From Myxococcales bacterium (GTDB lineage: Bacteria > Myxococcota_A > Polyangia > Polyangiales > Ga0077539): a stretch of 64,000 bases of DNA. Below are positions 50,322 through 59,543 of this stretch, piece by piece; positions within the stretch are counted from its first letter, which is position 1, and each line of letters starts with the position of its first letter. The translations under genes were made by a program, and so were the position numbers. The DNA lies in assembly GCA_016793325.1 (NCBI GenBank), contig JAEUKI010000075.1, positions 310,001 to 374,000 of the forward strand, written 5' to 3'. The notes under the pieces are model-generated. The model was not told the origin of the DNA and ran no database searches. It was given only the letters and a program-made list of their open reading frames with translations.

Positions 50322-50463
50322 GGGACGGACCTCCTATCACGACGCCCCGTTGCGAGAACCCACGCGAAGAGCAGTGTCCTGGAAAAATCCAGAGATGCTC
50401 AGCTTGCGTGTCGCCAACAGAAGGCGTCGACGTTGTGACTGCTCGATGCGTGCGTTGATCGAA

Positions 50464-50477
50464 CGTTGGATCCAACG
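50464..50477. repeat. Perfect 14-bp palindrome near SelO end
   Basis: CGTTGGATCCAACG is a perfect 14-bp self-complementary palindrome 25 bp after the SelO stop (minus strand). A second small hairpin, CTGGA-AAAA-TCCAG (50379-50392), lies further on. Both sit in the 180-bp gap before the zinc-ribbon gene and could take part in transcript ends or in its promoter. Confidence 0.35.
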
Positions 50478-50501
50478 ACGCGCGCGTTGGGTTCGCGGGC
50501 G

Positions 50502-52118
50502 CTACGAGCTGCACGAGAGCATCGAGCAGCCTGCCTTTTGTCGGGCCCAGTCGGGGCGCTTCTCGGCGAACGCCTCGCGGCCCGGCTGCTCTTCGTACGG
50601 TCGGCGAATCACGGCGAGCAGCTCTTCGAGCGCGGCGACGTCTCCCTTGGCGACGCGGTCGATGACCTGCTGCGCGATGTAGTTTCGCGGGATGTAGACA
50701 GGGTTTTCTTTGTTCATCCGCGCGGCGCGGTCCTGCGCAGCGACCCCCTCGCGCTGCACGCGCGCGCTGTAGCGTCGGAGCCACGCCTCGAAGCGGCCGC
50801 GGACGAGCTCGTTGTCGAGTGGGTGCGACGATCCCGCGCTGTAGAACGCGTGCTCGATCGTCGCGCGGTGGTGCGCCCACGGCGTCGATGGGTCCTCGAC
50901 GCGCGCCTTCGCGAGCGCGCGATAGAAGATCGTCGGGTCGACCTCGGCGCTCGTGAGCGCCTCCATCAACGCGTCGATCAGGGCGATGTCGTCTTGCGTG
51001 CTCGCGGCGTCATCGAGCGGCGAGAGGCCGAGCTTGCGCAGCATCATGGTGTGGTGCTTCTTCGCGAAGAGCGCAGGCCACTGATCGATCGTGTTCTGCA
51101 GGGGGGCGACGTCGTCGACGAGAAACGTGAGCGCGTTGCCGAGCTGCGCGAGGTTCCATTGGGCGATGCGCGGCTGGTTTCCGAAGCGGTAGCGCTTGCC
51201 CTGCGCGTCGGTGGTGTTCGGCGTCCAGCCAGGGTCGAACACGTCGAGCCAGCCATACGGGCCGTAGTCGATCGTCAGTCCGAGGATCGACATGTTGTCG
51301 GTGTTCATCACGCCGTGCACGAAGCCGACGCGCATCCAGTGCGTGACCATCGTCGCGGTGCGCTCGGCGACCTCGTCGAAGAGGCGCGCGACCTGTTCGG
51401 GCAGCGAAAGTCCTTCGAACTGCGGATAGAGCGTCGAGACCGTATAGCGAAAGAGCTTCTCGAGCGTCGCTCGATCGTCGCGCGACGCGTGGATCTCGAA
51501 GTGGCCGAAGCGCACGAACGAGGGCGCGACGCGGCACGTGATCGCGCCGGGTTCTACCTCGGGATTTCCGTCGTAGAACATGTCGCGCTCGACGCCGTCC
51601 CCCGTGAGCACCAGCGACAACGCTCGCGTCGTCGGGACGCCCAAGTGGTGCATCGCCTCGGAGCACACGAGCTCGCGCAACGACGAGCGGAGCACCGCGC
51701 GTCCGTCCGCGCGGCGCGAGTAGGGCGTAGGGCCGGCGCCCTTGAGCTGCACTTCCCAACGTTCGCCGCGGCTGTTCTCGACCTCGCCGAGGTTGATCGC
51801 GCGCCCGTCGCCGAGCTGGCTCGCCCAGTTGCCGAACTGGTGGCCGCCGTAGCACGCGGCGTATGGTTTCATCCCAGAAATGATGCGGTTTCCTGCGAGG
51901 ACCTCGGCGAGCTCGGGCGTCGGTTCGGGGTCGAGGTCGAGCAGCGCGCACACCTCGGGCACGAGCGCGAGGAGCTTCGGCGCGGACACCGGCGTCGGCG
52001 CGACGCGCGAGTACACAGCGCCCGTGACCATGCGCGTGCGATTGTCGTCGCGCGGGTCCGCCGGGAGCGTGTCGACGAAGCGCGAGCGATACGTGAGCGA
52101 TTCGATGCTGTGGGTCAT
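50502..52118 (-). CDS. selO: Protein adenylyltransferase SelO (YdiU family)
   Basis: A 538-residue pseudokinase-fold enzyme that transfers AMP from ATP to Ser, Thr or Tyr of proteins; ATG at 52118 (MTHSIESLTYRSRF). It shows YAACYGGHQFGNWASQLGDG, LKGAGPTPYSRRADGRAVLR, SLVLTGDGVERDMFYDGNPE, HGVMNTDNMSILGLTIDYGP (the metal-binding region with inverted kinase motifs) and YGWLDVFDP. The C-terminus ends AGCSMLSCSS, with two cysteines matching the redox pair of bacterial SelO. SelO activity is redox-linked and protects against oxidative stress in other species. It follows the LpoA-like gene by 80 bp. Confidence 0.96.
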   Translation of the reverse strand: MTHSIESLTYRSRFVDTLPADPRDDNRTRMVTGAVYSRVAPTPVSAPKLLALVPEVCALLDLDPEPTPELAEVLAGNRIISGMKPYAACYGGHQFGNWASQLGDGRAINLGEVENSRGERWEVQLKGAGPTPYSRRADGRAVLRSSLRELVCSEAMHHLGVPTTRALSLVLTGDGVERDMFYDGNPEVEPGAITCRVAPSFVRFGHFEIHASRDDRATLEKLFRYTVSTLYPQFEGLSLPEQVARLFDEVAERTATMVTHWMRVGFVHGVMNTDNMSILGLTIDYGPYGWLDVFDPGWTPNTTDAQGKRYRFGNQPRIAQWNLAQLGNALTFLVDDVAPLQNTIDQWPALFAKKHHTMMLRKLGLSPLDDAASTQDDIALIDALMEALTSAEVDPTIFYRALAKARVEDPSTPWAHHRATIEHAFYSAGSSHPLDNELVRGRFEAWLRRYSARVQREGVAAQDRAARMNKENPVYIPRNYIAQQVIDRVAKGDVAALEELLAVIRRPYEEQPGREAFAEKRPDWARQKAGCSMLSCSS

Positions 52119-52198
52119 TGCAGTGTCCCTGATCAGAGCGAGACAACTATGGTTCATGCGCGCACGATGAACAGGGCCCGTCGGTGATTGTGCGGTGT

Positions 52199-54037
52199 CT
52201 ACTCTGCGCAACGCGCGGCGGCCGCGGGGAGCGCGTCGGTCCAGCGGTCGTTGGCGGCGAGCGTTCCGGTGACGAGGGCGCGTTGCGGATCGAGCGCGAG
52301 CGACGGGCCTCCTGTGCGTCGGAGGGCTTCGAGCGCGCGAATCGCAGCGTCGTGGCCGAGCAGGGATAGCTCGTCGGGGCTCTCGCCGAAGCGCGCGCAC
52401 CACGCGCGAAGCGTCGCTCGAAAGCCGACCCCCGCGCGGACGCCGACCCAAGGGCCAGGCGTTCGTGGGTCTGCGCTCGCGCCGTTGGGCGCCGCAGGGT
52501 CGTCGGGCGCCGCTGAAAAATCGTGCATCGCGGACCGTGCGTCGAGGACCCATCGAGAGCGAAGCCCGCGGCTTCGGACCGCGCGCCCGATCGCCAATCG
52601 AGACTCGCGTCCTGCGTCGCCGACGAACACGAGCGTGACGCCGTCGCGACGAGGGACGTTGGTTCCATCGAGGATCGCGTTGGACGCGCTCACGCCGAGC
52701 TGCAGCAGCGCGTCTTGCGTCGCTTCTGCGAGCGGATCCGCGGTGCTCGGCGCGACGATGAGCGCGCGAGGCGATCGGCCCACGGACACGACGGCGCGCG
52801 CGATGGCCTCGGCGCGGTCGATCGTCGAGGGCGCCGCAGGGTGAACGAGCGCGCCTGTCGACTCGATCGCCTGGGGAACCGCCAGCAAGAACAGCGCGAC
52901 CGAGAGGCTCTGGGCGCGGATCGCGGCGGGCCCGGCGAACTCGTCGCGCGTCGGTCCGATGATCGCGCGGGCGCCTTGCGCGAACAGTCGATCGATCGCC
53001 GCAGCGGTCTGCGACGGGTCTGCGCCCTCGTCTTCGATCGCGATGCGAACGTTCGAAACGCGCTCGAGCGCGAGCTGTGCGCCGCGCAGGACGCTCGTTC
53101 CGATCGCTGCGCGCGCGCCGGACATGGGGACGACGAGCCCGACGACGGACGAGCTCGAGAGCGTGGTGGTCGCCGAGGTCTGCGTCGCGCGGTCGTCGGG
53201 CAGGTCCGCGAGCCAGCGCAAATACCGGGGGATATCGTCGCGCGCTCGCGCGAGGTCGAGCAGCCGCAGCGCGAGCGGGCGTCGCAGCACAGAGCCTGTC
53301 TCCGAAGCGTCAATGGCGTCGGTCAAGGCGCGAGGCTCGGTGGCTCGCAACGCGACTTCTTCGATGAGCGCGGCGCGCGCGCGCGGGTCTTCGCAGCGAA
53401 GGCCCGTGCGAACCCAGGGTGTTCCTGCGGTCTCTGCGTGCTCGACGGTCGCGAGCGTGCGCGCGACGGTCTGCAGCGCGACGGACGCGTCCGTCTCGAT
53501 CGCGGCGCTCTCTGCAAGGGCGCAAGCGATCTCGACGGTCTCTGCGGGGTCTGGGCGCGTTCGTTCGAGCGGGCGCAACAGTCGACGCGCGTCCGTGAGG
53601 TGCGCGCGATGGTCGTCGGTGTTTTGCGCGCGGGCCGCTTCGCGTGCGTCGAGCACGCCGTGGGCGATCGCGCGCTGCGCTGCGAGGTCGGGGTCCGCTC
53701 GGGGATCCACCCGCGCGAGCTCGACGCGGGCGTGTTCGAGGTCGTCTCGCGCCACGAGCACGCGAACGAGCAACACCCGCGCGCTCTGGGCGAGGGGCTC
53801 TGTCGGGTGCGCTCGGATCGCGGCGCGCAGCTGTTGCTCGGCGTCCGAGAGCGATCGCGTCGTTCCTTCGAACGCGAGTCGTCGCGCTTCGGCGAGCGAG
53901 CGATCGAACGCGACGTCGCGGCTGACGAGCGCGAGCGGTCTCGTTGCGGGCCCCGATGGACGACACGCTGCCGCCGCTGCGGCCGAGAGCGCGAGTCCGA
54001 TGATCGCTGCGCGCGGTCGAGTGCGGCGTTGCGACAC
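52199..54037 (-). CDS. LpoA-like lipoprotein (TPR-like plus periplasmic-binding-protein-like domain)
   Basis: A 612-residue protein from GTG at 54037, with lipobox AAAAACRPS. The first 250 residues are helical and TPR-like (LAEARRLAFEGTTRSLSDAE, LAQSARVLLVRVLVARDDLE). From about residue 285 a type-1 periplasmic-binding fold follows: VVGLVVPMSGARAAIGTSVL, RGAQLALE, AIDRLFAQGARAIIGPTRDE, and ALEALRRTGGPS. This is the layout of LpoA-type activators of penicillin-binding protein 1A. It lies 4 bp after an M14 carboxypeptidase gene on the same strand, so both may serve envelope or peptidoglycan functions; the LpoA role is inferred. Confidence 0.85.
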   Translation of the reverse strand: MSQRRTRPRAAIIGLALSAAAAAACRPSGPATRPLALVSRDVAFDRSLAEARRLAFEGTTRSLSDAEQQLRAAIRAHPTEPLAQSARVLLVRVLVARDDLEHARVELARVDPRADPDLAAQRAIAHGVLDAREAARAQNTDDHRAHLTDARRLLRPLERTRPDPAETVEIACALAESAAIETDASVALQTVARTLATVEHAETAGTPWVRTGLRCEDPRARAALIEEVALRATEPRALTDAIDASETGSVLRRPLALRLLDLARARDDIPRYLRWLADLPDDRATQTSATTTLSSSSVVGLVVPMSGARAAIGTSVLRGAQLALERVSNVRIAIEDEGADPSQTAAAIDRLFAQGARAIIGPTRDEFAGPAAIRAQSLSVALFLLAVPQAIESTGALVHPAAPSTIDRAEAIARAVVSVGRSPRALIVAPSTADPLAEATQDALLQLGVSASNAILDGTNVPRRDGVTLVFVGDAGRESRLAIGRAVRSRGLRSRWVLDARSAMHDFSAAPDDPAAPNGASADPRTPGPWVGVRAGVGFRATLRAWCARFGESPDELSLLGHDAAIRALEALRRTGGPSLALDPQRALVTGTLAANDRWTDALPAAAARCAE

Positions 54038-54041
54038 GGGC

Positions 54042-55781
54042 TTAGTGTCGCTCCCCGATCGCGATGGTCCTCGTGACCGTGCCCGTGCGGCAGCTCTCGA
54101 CGCGGATCTCGACGCTGCCCGATCCGCGGACGATCCAGCACGCCTCGCGGCGCGAGACGCTCCCGCGCGAGCGCTGAAAGAACAGCGCGAAAGCGCCGCC
54201 GAATTTGCCTCGGCCCCATCCGTCGATGTGCCCGAGCGCTCGGCGAGCGCCCTTCGGATCGACGAGGTGCGCGCCGTTGCGTCCCACGGCGATCACGGAC
54301 GGAGGCTCGTTGAACGGGAGCTCCTTGGCCGACTCGAGGATGTGCGTCGGGAGGTAGCCCTCGTTGGTGATCACTGCGGTGACGCGGTGGAGGTCTGCGC
54401 CGAGCGGCTCGACGGTGACCTCGGGGATCGCGAGTCGCGGGCTCATCGCCGCGAGGCGCAAGAAGAACGCGCTCTGCCGCGCGCAGAGCTCGCGGAGCTG
54501 CTCGAGGGGCGGGTTGCTCATCCCGATGCGCGGGTCGACGCCGCCTGCTTCGACGCGGCCGAGCTGCGGGTGCTCGATGGGGCGCCAGGGACGGACGATG
54601 CGCGATTGATTTTGTGTGCGGTCCCACGCGCCGAGCGCCTCGAGTTCGGCGCGCGTGAGCATGGTGTAGTGATCGACGAAGGGTTTTTTGCGGGCAAAAC
54701 CGAGCTGCGCGAACAAGTCCCAGAGCTCGCACACGAGGGCGATCGCGCCGCGTTGATGAAAGGCGTAGTCCGCGAGCGCGCCGTGCAGGGGCTTTTCGGG
54801 CTCGTAGGTGAACTCTTCGAAGCCCGAGACCGTGGGGTAGCCGCCGTGGTCTTCGCCCCACTGCGCGACCTGGCGAAACACGGCGAGGTCGAACGGGTTC
54901 ATCTTTCGGTCGGGCGCGTTGCCGAGGGGACGGATGTAGCAGCCGCCGAAGGTGTGGAGGTTGAGCCACGCGAAGATGGTCGGCTCTTTCGTGACGAAAT
55001 CGACGACGGCGCGCGCTTCGGGCTCGCTCGTCGGGTAGACGCCGGCGCCTTCTTGTTCGGGCTCGGGGGCCCAAGACCAAGGGAAATTGCGGTTGAGGTC
55101 CGTGTCGTTGTCGCCGAGAAAATACGGGTCGGGGATCGTGTGCCCGTCCCAGTCCTCGATCACGCCCTCGGGAAACACTTTGTAGAACGGCCCGATGTCC
55201 TCGAGCTCGCGCGGCAGCATGAGCCCGCGGACCTCGCGAGACTCGACGAACTCTCCTGCGGGGTCTTCTTTGCGAATGAGCAGGGCGAGCCCGTCGCCGT
55301 CCATGTCGCGCGAGACCCATCGAGGCCTGTGCGCTTCGGGGCGGCGATCGCGCGGGTTCGAACGCACATATCGCCCGGTGGTGAGCACGGCTTCGGCGCC
55401 GTCGGGGCTCATGCGAGGCAGCACGTAGACGCGCAGCTCGCGGAGGACATCACGGACGTGAGGCGGGAGGGATTGCGCGTCGAAGTCGGGCTCGGCGTGG
55501 AGGCGAATGAAGTCTTCGGCGATGGCGAGGGCGACGGACGAGCCGCTGAGCTCGGTCGCGTGCATGTTTCCGTCGACCCAGACCGACGGGCGATCGCGGT
55601 TGGGCTCGCGGCCGATGGTGAGCAGGTGGAGCGCGCGCCCCTCGACGGACGTCCCGATCGACTGGAGGCGAACGAACTCAGGGAAGGCCCTGGCCCACGC
55701 TTCGAGTTGATCGTTGATTTCCTGGTAGTTGAGGAATCGTTGCCGAAACGGGTACGCGAGGGCGGTGACGGGCGAGGTCAT
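54042..55781 (-). CDS. Zinc carboxypeptidase (peptidase M14)
   Basis: A 579-residue protein from ATG at 55781; a longer frame to 55871 overlaps the start of the divergent gene. The M14 zinc ligands are visible: HATE within VDGNMHATELSG (His and Glu), and a third His in LNLHTFGGCY. The catalytic Glu is in LVCELWD. Other typical parts are SPDGAEAVLTTGRYVRSNPR, DTDLNRNFPW and YPTSEPEARAVVDF. No signal peptide is seen, which is notable for an M14 enzyme; it could act in the cytoplasm or need another export route. The C-terminal 190 residues (about 390 on) are a separate beta-rich domain (LHRVTAVITNEGYLPTHI). Confidence 0.93.
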   Translation of the reverse strand: MTSPVTALAYPFRQRFLNYQEINDQLEAWARAFPEFVRLQSIGTSVEGRALHLLTIGREPNRDRPSVWVDGNMHATELSGSSVALAIAEDFIRLHAEPDFDAQSLPPHVRDVLRELRVYVLPRMSPDGAEAVLTTGRYVRSNPRDRRPEAHRPRWVSRDMDGDGLALLIRKEDPAGEFVESREVRGLMLPRELEDIGPFYKVFPEGVIEDWDGHTIPDPYFLGDNDTDLNRNFPWSWAPEPEQEGAGVYPTSEPEARAVVDFVTKEPTIFAWLNLHTFGGCYIRPLGNAPDRKMNPFDLAVFRQVAQWGEDHGGYPTVSGFEEFTYEPEKPLHGALADYAFHQRGAIALVCELWDLFAQLGFARKKPFVDHYTMLTRAELEALGAWDRTQNQSRIVRPWRPIEHPQLGRVEAGGVDPRIGMSNPPLEQLRELCARQSAFFLRLAAMSPRLAIPEVTVEPLGADLHRVTAVITNEGYLPTHILESAKELPFNEPPSVIAVGRNGAHLVDPKGARRALGHIDGWGRGKFGGAFALFFQRSRGSVSRREACWIVRGSGSVEIRVESCRTGTVTRTIAIGERH

Positions 55782-55855
55782 AGCGGCGGTGGAGTATGGA
55801 TCATAGACGGCCGTGGGAGTCGGCTGACCGAAGGAAGAGTGGTATACGCTCGAAC

Positions 55856-57367
55856 ATGACGCGTCGCTCATCCTCGCTTGTGTTGCTGGCTGCTGTGTTG
55901 TCAGCCAGCTGTGGTCGCACGGTGCTGTGGGAGCCGCGGGATTCAGGCCCGCGATCCGATGTTCGGCCAGACGGATCGCTGCCGGACGTCCCCGTGGTGG
56001 ACGGGCAGCCGATCGATGTGCCGACGCCGGATGTGCCAGACTTCGACGCGGCGGACGTGCCGACGGACCGGCCGCTCGACACGCGGGTTCCGCGCTGCGG
56101 CGACACGGTGATCGACCCTGGTGAGTCCTGTGACGACGGCAACAATCGTGATGGCGATGGGTGCTCGGGGATGTGCCGCTTCGAAGCTCGTTGCGGCGAC
56201 AACCGACGCGACCCAGGCGAGGTCTGCGACGACGGAAACAACCGTTCGGGCGACGGCTGCCGCAGCGACTGCTTGAGCGACGAAACCTGCGGAAACACGA
56301 TCGTCGACACCGCGCGGGGCGAGGTGTGCGACCGCACGCCGGGCTGCGCGATGGACTGCCGATCGATCGTGACGTGCGGAAATAGCCGCATGGATCCAGG
56401 CGAGACGTGCGACGACGGCAACACGACGCGGTGGGACGGCTGCGCGCCCGATTGCCAGATCGAGCAGGGGCTCGTGATGGACGCGTTCTTCTTCGACAGT
56501 GTGTCGAGCACGCGGGGGTGCGACTTCTCGGGCGACGGCAGGCCGGACAACGCGTTCGGCGCGGCGCTCGGCGACTCGCTCGGGATCATCAACACGGCGA
56601 TCAACAACGGGATCTCGAACGGAAACGTGCTGCTGCAGTTTACGTTCGCGGGGCTCGACGATCGCCTTGGCGTCAACGATCCGGATGTGCGCGTCGGGTT
56701 CACGACGGGCGCGGACGGCGACATGGACCGCTTGAACAACCGCGATCCGGGAAACCCGCAGCGGATCAACCGCGCGGCGCTCAACATGATGGGCCTGCCG
56801 CAGGCGAACTTTCAGAGCGCGATCACGATGAACCGCATCTCGGGCGGTCCAGAGGACATCGAGCTCAACCTGCCGACGCCCGTGATGGGGATGATGTTCA
56901 GCTTCCGCGTGCGTCGTTCGCGCATCAACGGGACGCTCATGAACAACGGGTCGCGCATCACGGCGATCGACTCGGGTGTGCTGTGCGGGGCTGTTCCGCT
57001 GAGGGACCTCGCGGCGGTGCCGAACTTCTTCGAGCTGATCCTGAGCGGCGGTCGTCCAGGCATGACGCGCAGCACGCTGCTCGAAGCGATGATCGGCGGC
57101 TACCGCGTGACGATTCCGTTCGTGGGGATCTCGCTCAACGTGGGGCCGAGCCGCGCGGACATCGACCTCGACGGCGACGGACTCGAGCAGATCATCGGGA
57201 CGCCGGGCAACGCGACGACGCCGCCGCAGATCACCGCGTGCATCGACGGCAACGGCACGCGGATCATGGGGCGCACGTGCGTGGCAGACCCCAGAATTCA
57301 AGACGCCTTCAGCGCGACGTTCCGCTTCAACGGCGTGTGGTTCAGGCCCGTGGGCGTCGGGGGCTGA
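55856..57367 (+). CDS. Cysteine-rich repeat (DUF4215/TIGR02232) lipoprotein
   Basis: A 503-residue lipoprotein, signal LLAAVLSASCGRT, then an Asp/Pro-rich linker. Four Myxococcus-type cysteine-rich repeats follow: CGDTVIDPGESCDDGNNRDG, CGDNRRDPGEVCDDGNNRSG, a variant CGNTIVDTARGEVCDRTPGC, and CGNSRMDPGETCDDGN. The remaining 300 residues (from about 210) are not repeat-like, with DAFFFDSVSSTRGCDFSGDG and GFTTGADGDMDRLNN. It is divergent from the M14 gene across 74 bp, and is the first of three adjacent large lipoprotein genes on the plus strand. Confidence 0.9.
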   Translation: MTRRSSSLVLLAAVLSASCGRTVLWEPRDSGPRSDVRPDGSLPDVPVVDGQPIDVPTPDVPDFDAADVPTDRPLDTRVPRCGDTVIDPGESCDDGNNRDGDGCSGMCRFEARCGDNRRDPGEVCDDGNNRSGDGCRSDCLSDETCGNTIVDTARGEVCDRTPGCAMDCRSIVTCGNSRMDPGETCDDGNTTRWDGCAPDCQIEQGLVMDAFFFDSVSSTRGCDFSGDGRPDNAFGAALGDSLGIINTAINNGISNGNVLLQFTFAGLDDRLGVNDPDVRVGFTTGADGDMDRLNNRDPGNPQRINRAALNMMGLPQANFQSAITMNRISGGPEDIELNLPTPVMGMMFSFRVRRSRINGTLMNNGSRITAIDSGVLCGAVPLRDLAAVPNFFELILSGGRPGMTRSTLLEAMIGGYRVTIPFVGISLNVGPSRADIDLDGDGLEQIIGTPGNATTPPQITACIDGNGTRIMGRTCVADPRIQDAFSATFRFNGVWFRPVGVGG

Positions 57368-57458
57368 ACAAAGCGCGGCGGGGGGGGCAACTTCGTGAGC
57401 GACGCGGCGATATCGCCGGTTCGCGCGGACGGCTCGCGCGAACCGAGGAGTCAACGTT

Positions 57459-59495
57459 ATGAGTCAATCGAAGCGCATGTGGGTGTGGTTGGTGCTGTTG
57501 GCGGCGACGACGCTCGCGGGTTGTCCGCGAGCGATCACCTGCCCGACGGGCGAGATCTTGGAGAACAACCAGTGCTACGCGGACTGTCGGGTCCGCGCTC
57601 CGCCGTGCTGGTCGAGCGAGCGGATGGTGGTCGTTCGCGAGGACGGCGGTGTGGATGGAGCGACGGACGGCAGCGACGCGGGGCGTCCCGAAATTGGGAC
57701 TGACGTCCCGGATGTCTCGACCGACGTCGGCTCTTGCTCGATGGGGCAGACGTACTGCGCGGGGCGCTGCGTCGACGCGAGCAACGACCCGTTGAATTGT
57801 GGTGCTTGCGCGATGGCGTGTCCGGCGGCGGCCGGCGAGCGCGCGGTGTGCGCGATGGGCGCGTGTTCGACGGAGTGCCTCGCGGGCTTCGAGCGGGACG
57901 GGACGGCGTGTCAGGTGAGGGTTCCTCGCTTGGTGAGGCCGATGAGCACGAGCTATGTGTCGAGTCAGCGACCGACGTTGCGTTGGGAGGCTCCGGTGGG
58001 CGTCGACGGCGCTGTCGTCGAAGTGTGTTCGGCGCGGGATTGCGCCACGGTGGTTCGACGCGGCGTGGTGACGGGCGGAGCGACGAGCTGGCGCGTCGAG
58101 GCGGCGCTGAGCGCGGGCGTGTACTGGTGGCGCGCGAAGGGACGGGTGGGAACGAGCGAGGGCGCGAGGACGAGCGCGACGTGGGAGTTCATCGTCGGCG
58201 CGAGGGATCGCGCGACGGACACGAACTGGGGGGCGCTCAGCGACGTCAACGGCGACGGATTCGGGGATTTGGTGGTGGGGGACACGCGCGAGACCAACAG
58301 CGTCTATGTGTTTCACGGCAGCGCGTCAGGGCCGGTTCGACCGGCGTCGACGGTGATCCCGAGCGCTGCTGGCGAAGGACTCGGGAGCAGCGTTGGCAGC
58401 GCGGGTGACGTGAACGGCGATGGATACGGCGACGTGATCCTCGGCGCGCCGCTCGCGCGCAACGCGGCGATGGCGACGACTGGCAGCGCGGTCATCGTTC
58501 TTGGTGGCGCGAGCGGGCTCACCACAACGATGATTCGGGTGTTCGGTGAAGCCGCGAACGACGAGTTCGGCGCTGCGGTCAGCGCTGCGGGCGACGTCGA
58601 CGGGGACGGCTACGGGGATGTGATCGTGGGCGCGCCGGGAGCGTCAGCATCGGGCGCCGCGCGAGCGGGCCGCGTGTACGTGTTTCGCGGTGGACCGGCG
58701 GGTATCGTGACGACCGCGTCGAGGGTGCTCGAGGGGTCGGTGCGAGACGGAGAGTTCGGTCGAGCGCTCGCTGGAGCGATCGATGGAGAAGCGGATGGGT
58801 TTGCGGATGCGGTCATTGGCGCGCCGCTGGCGAACGACGAGTCGGAGGGACAAGCGCGGGTCGGATTCGTTCGCTACTACCGAGGCGGAACGGCGGGACT
58901 CTCTTCGACGCCGGCACGCGAGTGGGTGCGGTTGGACACGATGGGCTTCCCGCAGGACGGCGCGCGCTGGGGGACCTCGGTCAGCGCTGGGGGTGACATC
59001 AACGGTGATGGCTACGGGGACTTTGTGTTCGGCGGGGCGGATCCGACGAACAAGCGAGCGGCGTTTTGGGTGGCCGGCGGCGCGGGGGGCGTGGCGATGA
59101 TGCCGACGTCGATCACGGTCGGCGTCGCTTCCGATCGTGCTGTTGGACACGTCGTTGCTGGTGCCGGAGACGTCGACGGCGACGGATTTGACGACGTGTT
59201 GATCAGCCGCGCGAGTTCTAGCCTCACCATCTCATCGTACTTCCGCGGCGCGGGCTCTGGGCTCGCAGCGACGCCCACGTCGGAGGAGGGAACAATGCGT
59301 GCTTTCGGCGTCGTTCGCGGGCTGTTGTTCGTCGACGTGAATCGCGACAACCGAGCGGATGTGCTCGTCTCGTGGCAGATCGTACGAGGTGTTTGCCCTG
59401 GCGACGGAGTCTGTGACGCTCGTGTCTTGGGGTACACCTCAGGCGTCTTGACGGCGCCTGCGCAATTCGACCTGAACTGGGGCTTGTTGAGATAG
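57459..59495 (+). CDS. FG-GAP repeat lipoprotein
   Basis: A 678-residue lipoprotein (signal LVLLAATTLAGC) with an N-terminal cysteine-rich region (CPTGEILENNQCYADC; CSMGQTYCAGRCVDASNDPLNC). From about residue 265 come seven FG-GAP/VCBS calcium-binding blades: DVNGDGFGDLVVGD, DVNGDGYGDVILGAP, DVDGDGYGDVIVGAP, DGEADGFADAVIGAP, DINGDGYGDFVFGG, DVDGDGFDDVLIS and DVNRDNRADVLVS. Seven blades form an integrin-alpha-like propeller, probably on the cell surface. A fibronectin-like segment (PTLRWEAPVGVDGAVVEVCS) precedes it. A role in adhesion is inferred. Confidence 0.92.
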   Translation: MSQSKRMWVWLVLLAATTLAGCPRAITCPTGEILENNQCYADCRVRAPPCWSSERMVVVREDGGVDGATDGSDAGRPEIGTDVPDVSTDVGSCSMGQTYCAGRCVDASNDPLNCGACAMACPAAAGERAVCAMGACSTECLAGFERDGTACQVRVPRLVRPMSTSYVSSQRPTLRWEAPVGVDGAVVEVCSARDCATVVRRGVVTGGATSWRVEAALSAGVYWWRAKGRVGTSEGARTSATWEFIVGARDRATDTNWGALSDVNGDGFGDLVVGDTRETNSVYVFHGSASGPVRPASTVIPSAAGEGLGSSVGSAGDVNGDGYGDVILGAPLARNAAMATTGSAVIVLGGASGLTTTMIRVFGEAANDEFGAAVSAAGDVDGDGYGDVIVGAPGASASGAARAGRVYVFRGGPAGIVTTASRVLEGSVRDGEFGRALAGAIDGEADGFADAVIGAPLANDESEGQARVGFVRYYRGGTAGLSSTPAREWVRLDTMGFPQDGARWGTSVSAGGDINGDGYGDFVFGGADPTNKRAAFWVAGGAGGVAMMPTSITVGVASDRAVGHVVAGAGDVDGDGFDDVLISRASSSLTISSYFRGAGSGLAATPTSEEGTMRAFGVVRGLLFVDVNRDNRADVLVSWQIVRGVCPGDGVCDARVLGYTSGVLTAPAQFDLNWGLLR

Positions 59496-59543
59496 TTGGC
59501 GCTTGCTTGCATTGATCGCTGCAGCGCGCGAACATTCCTCGCA

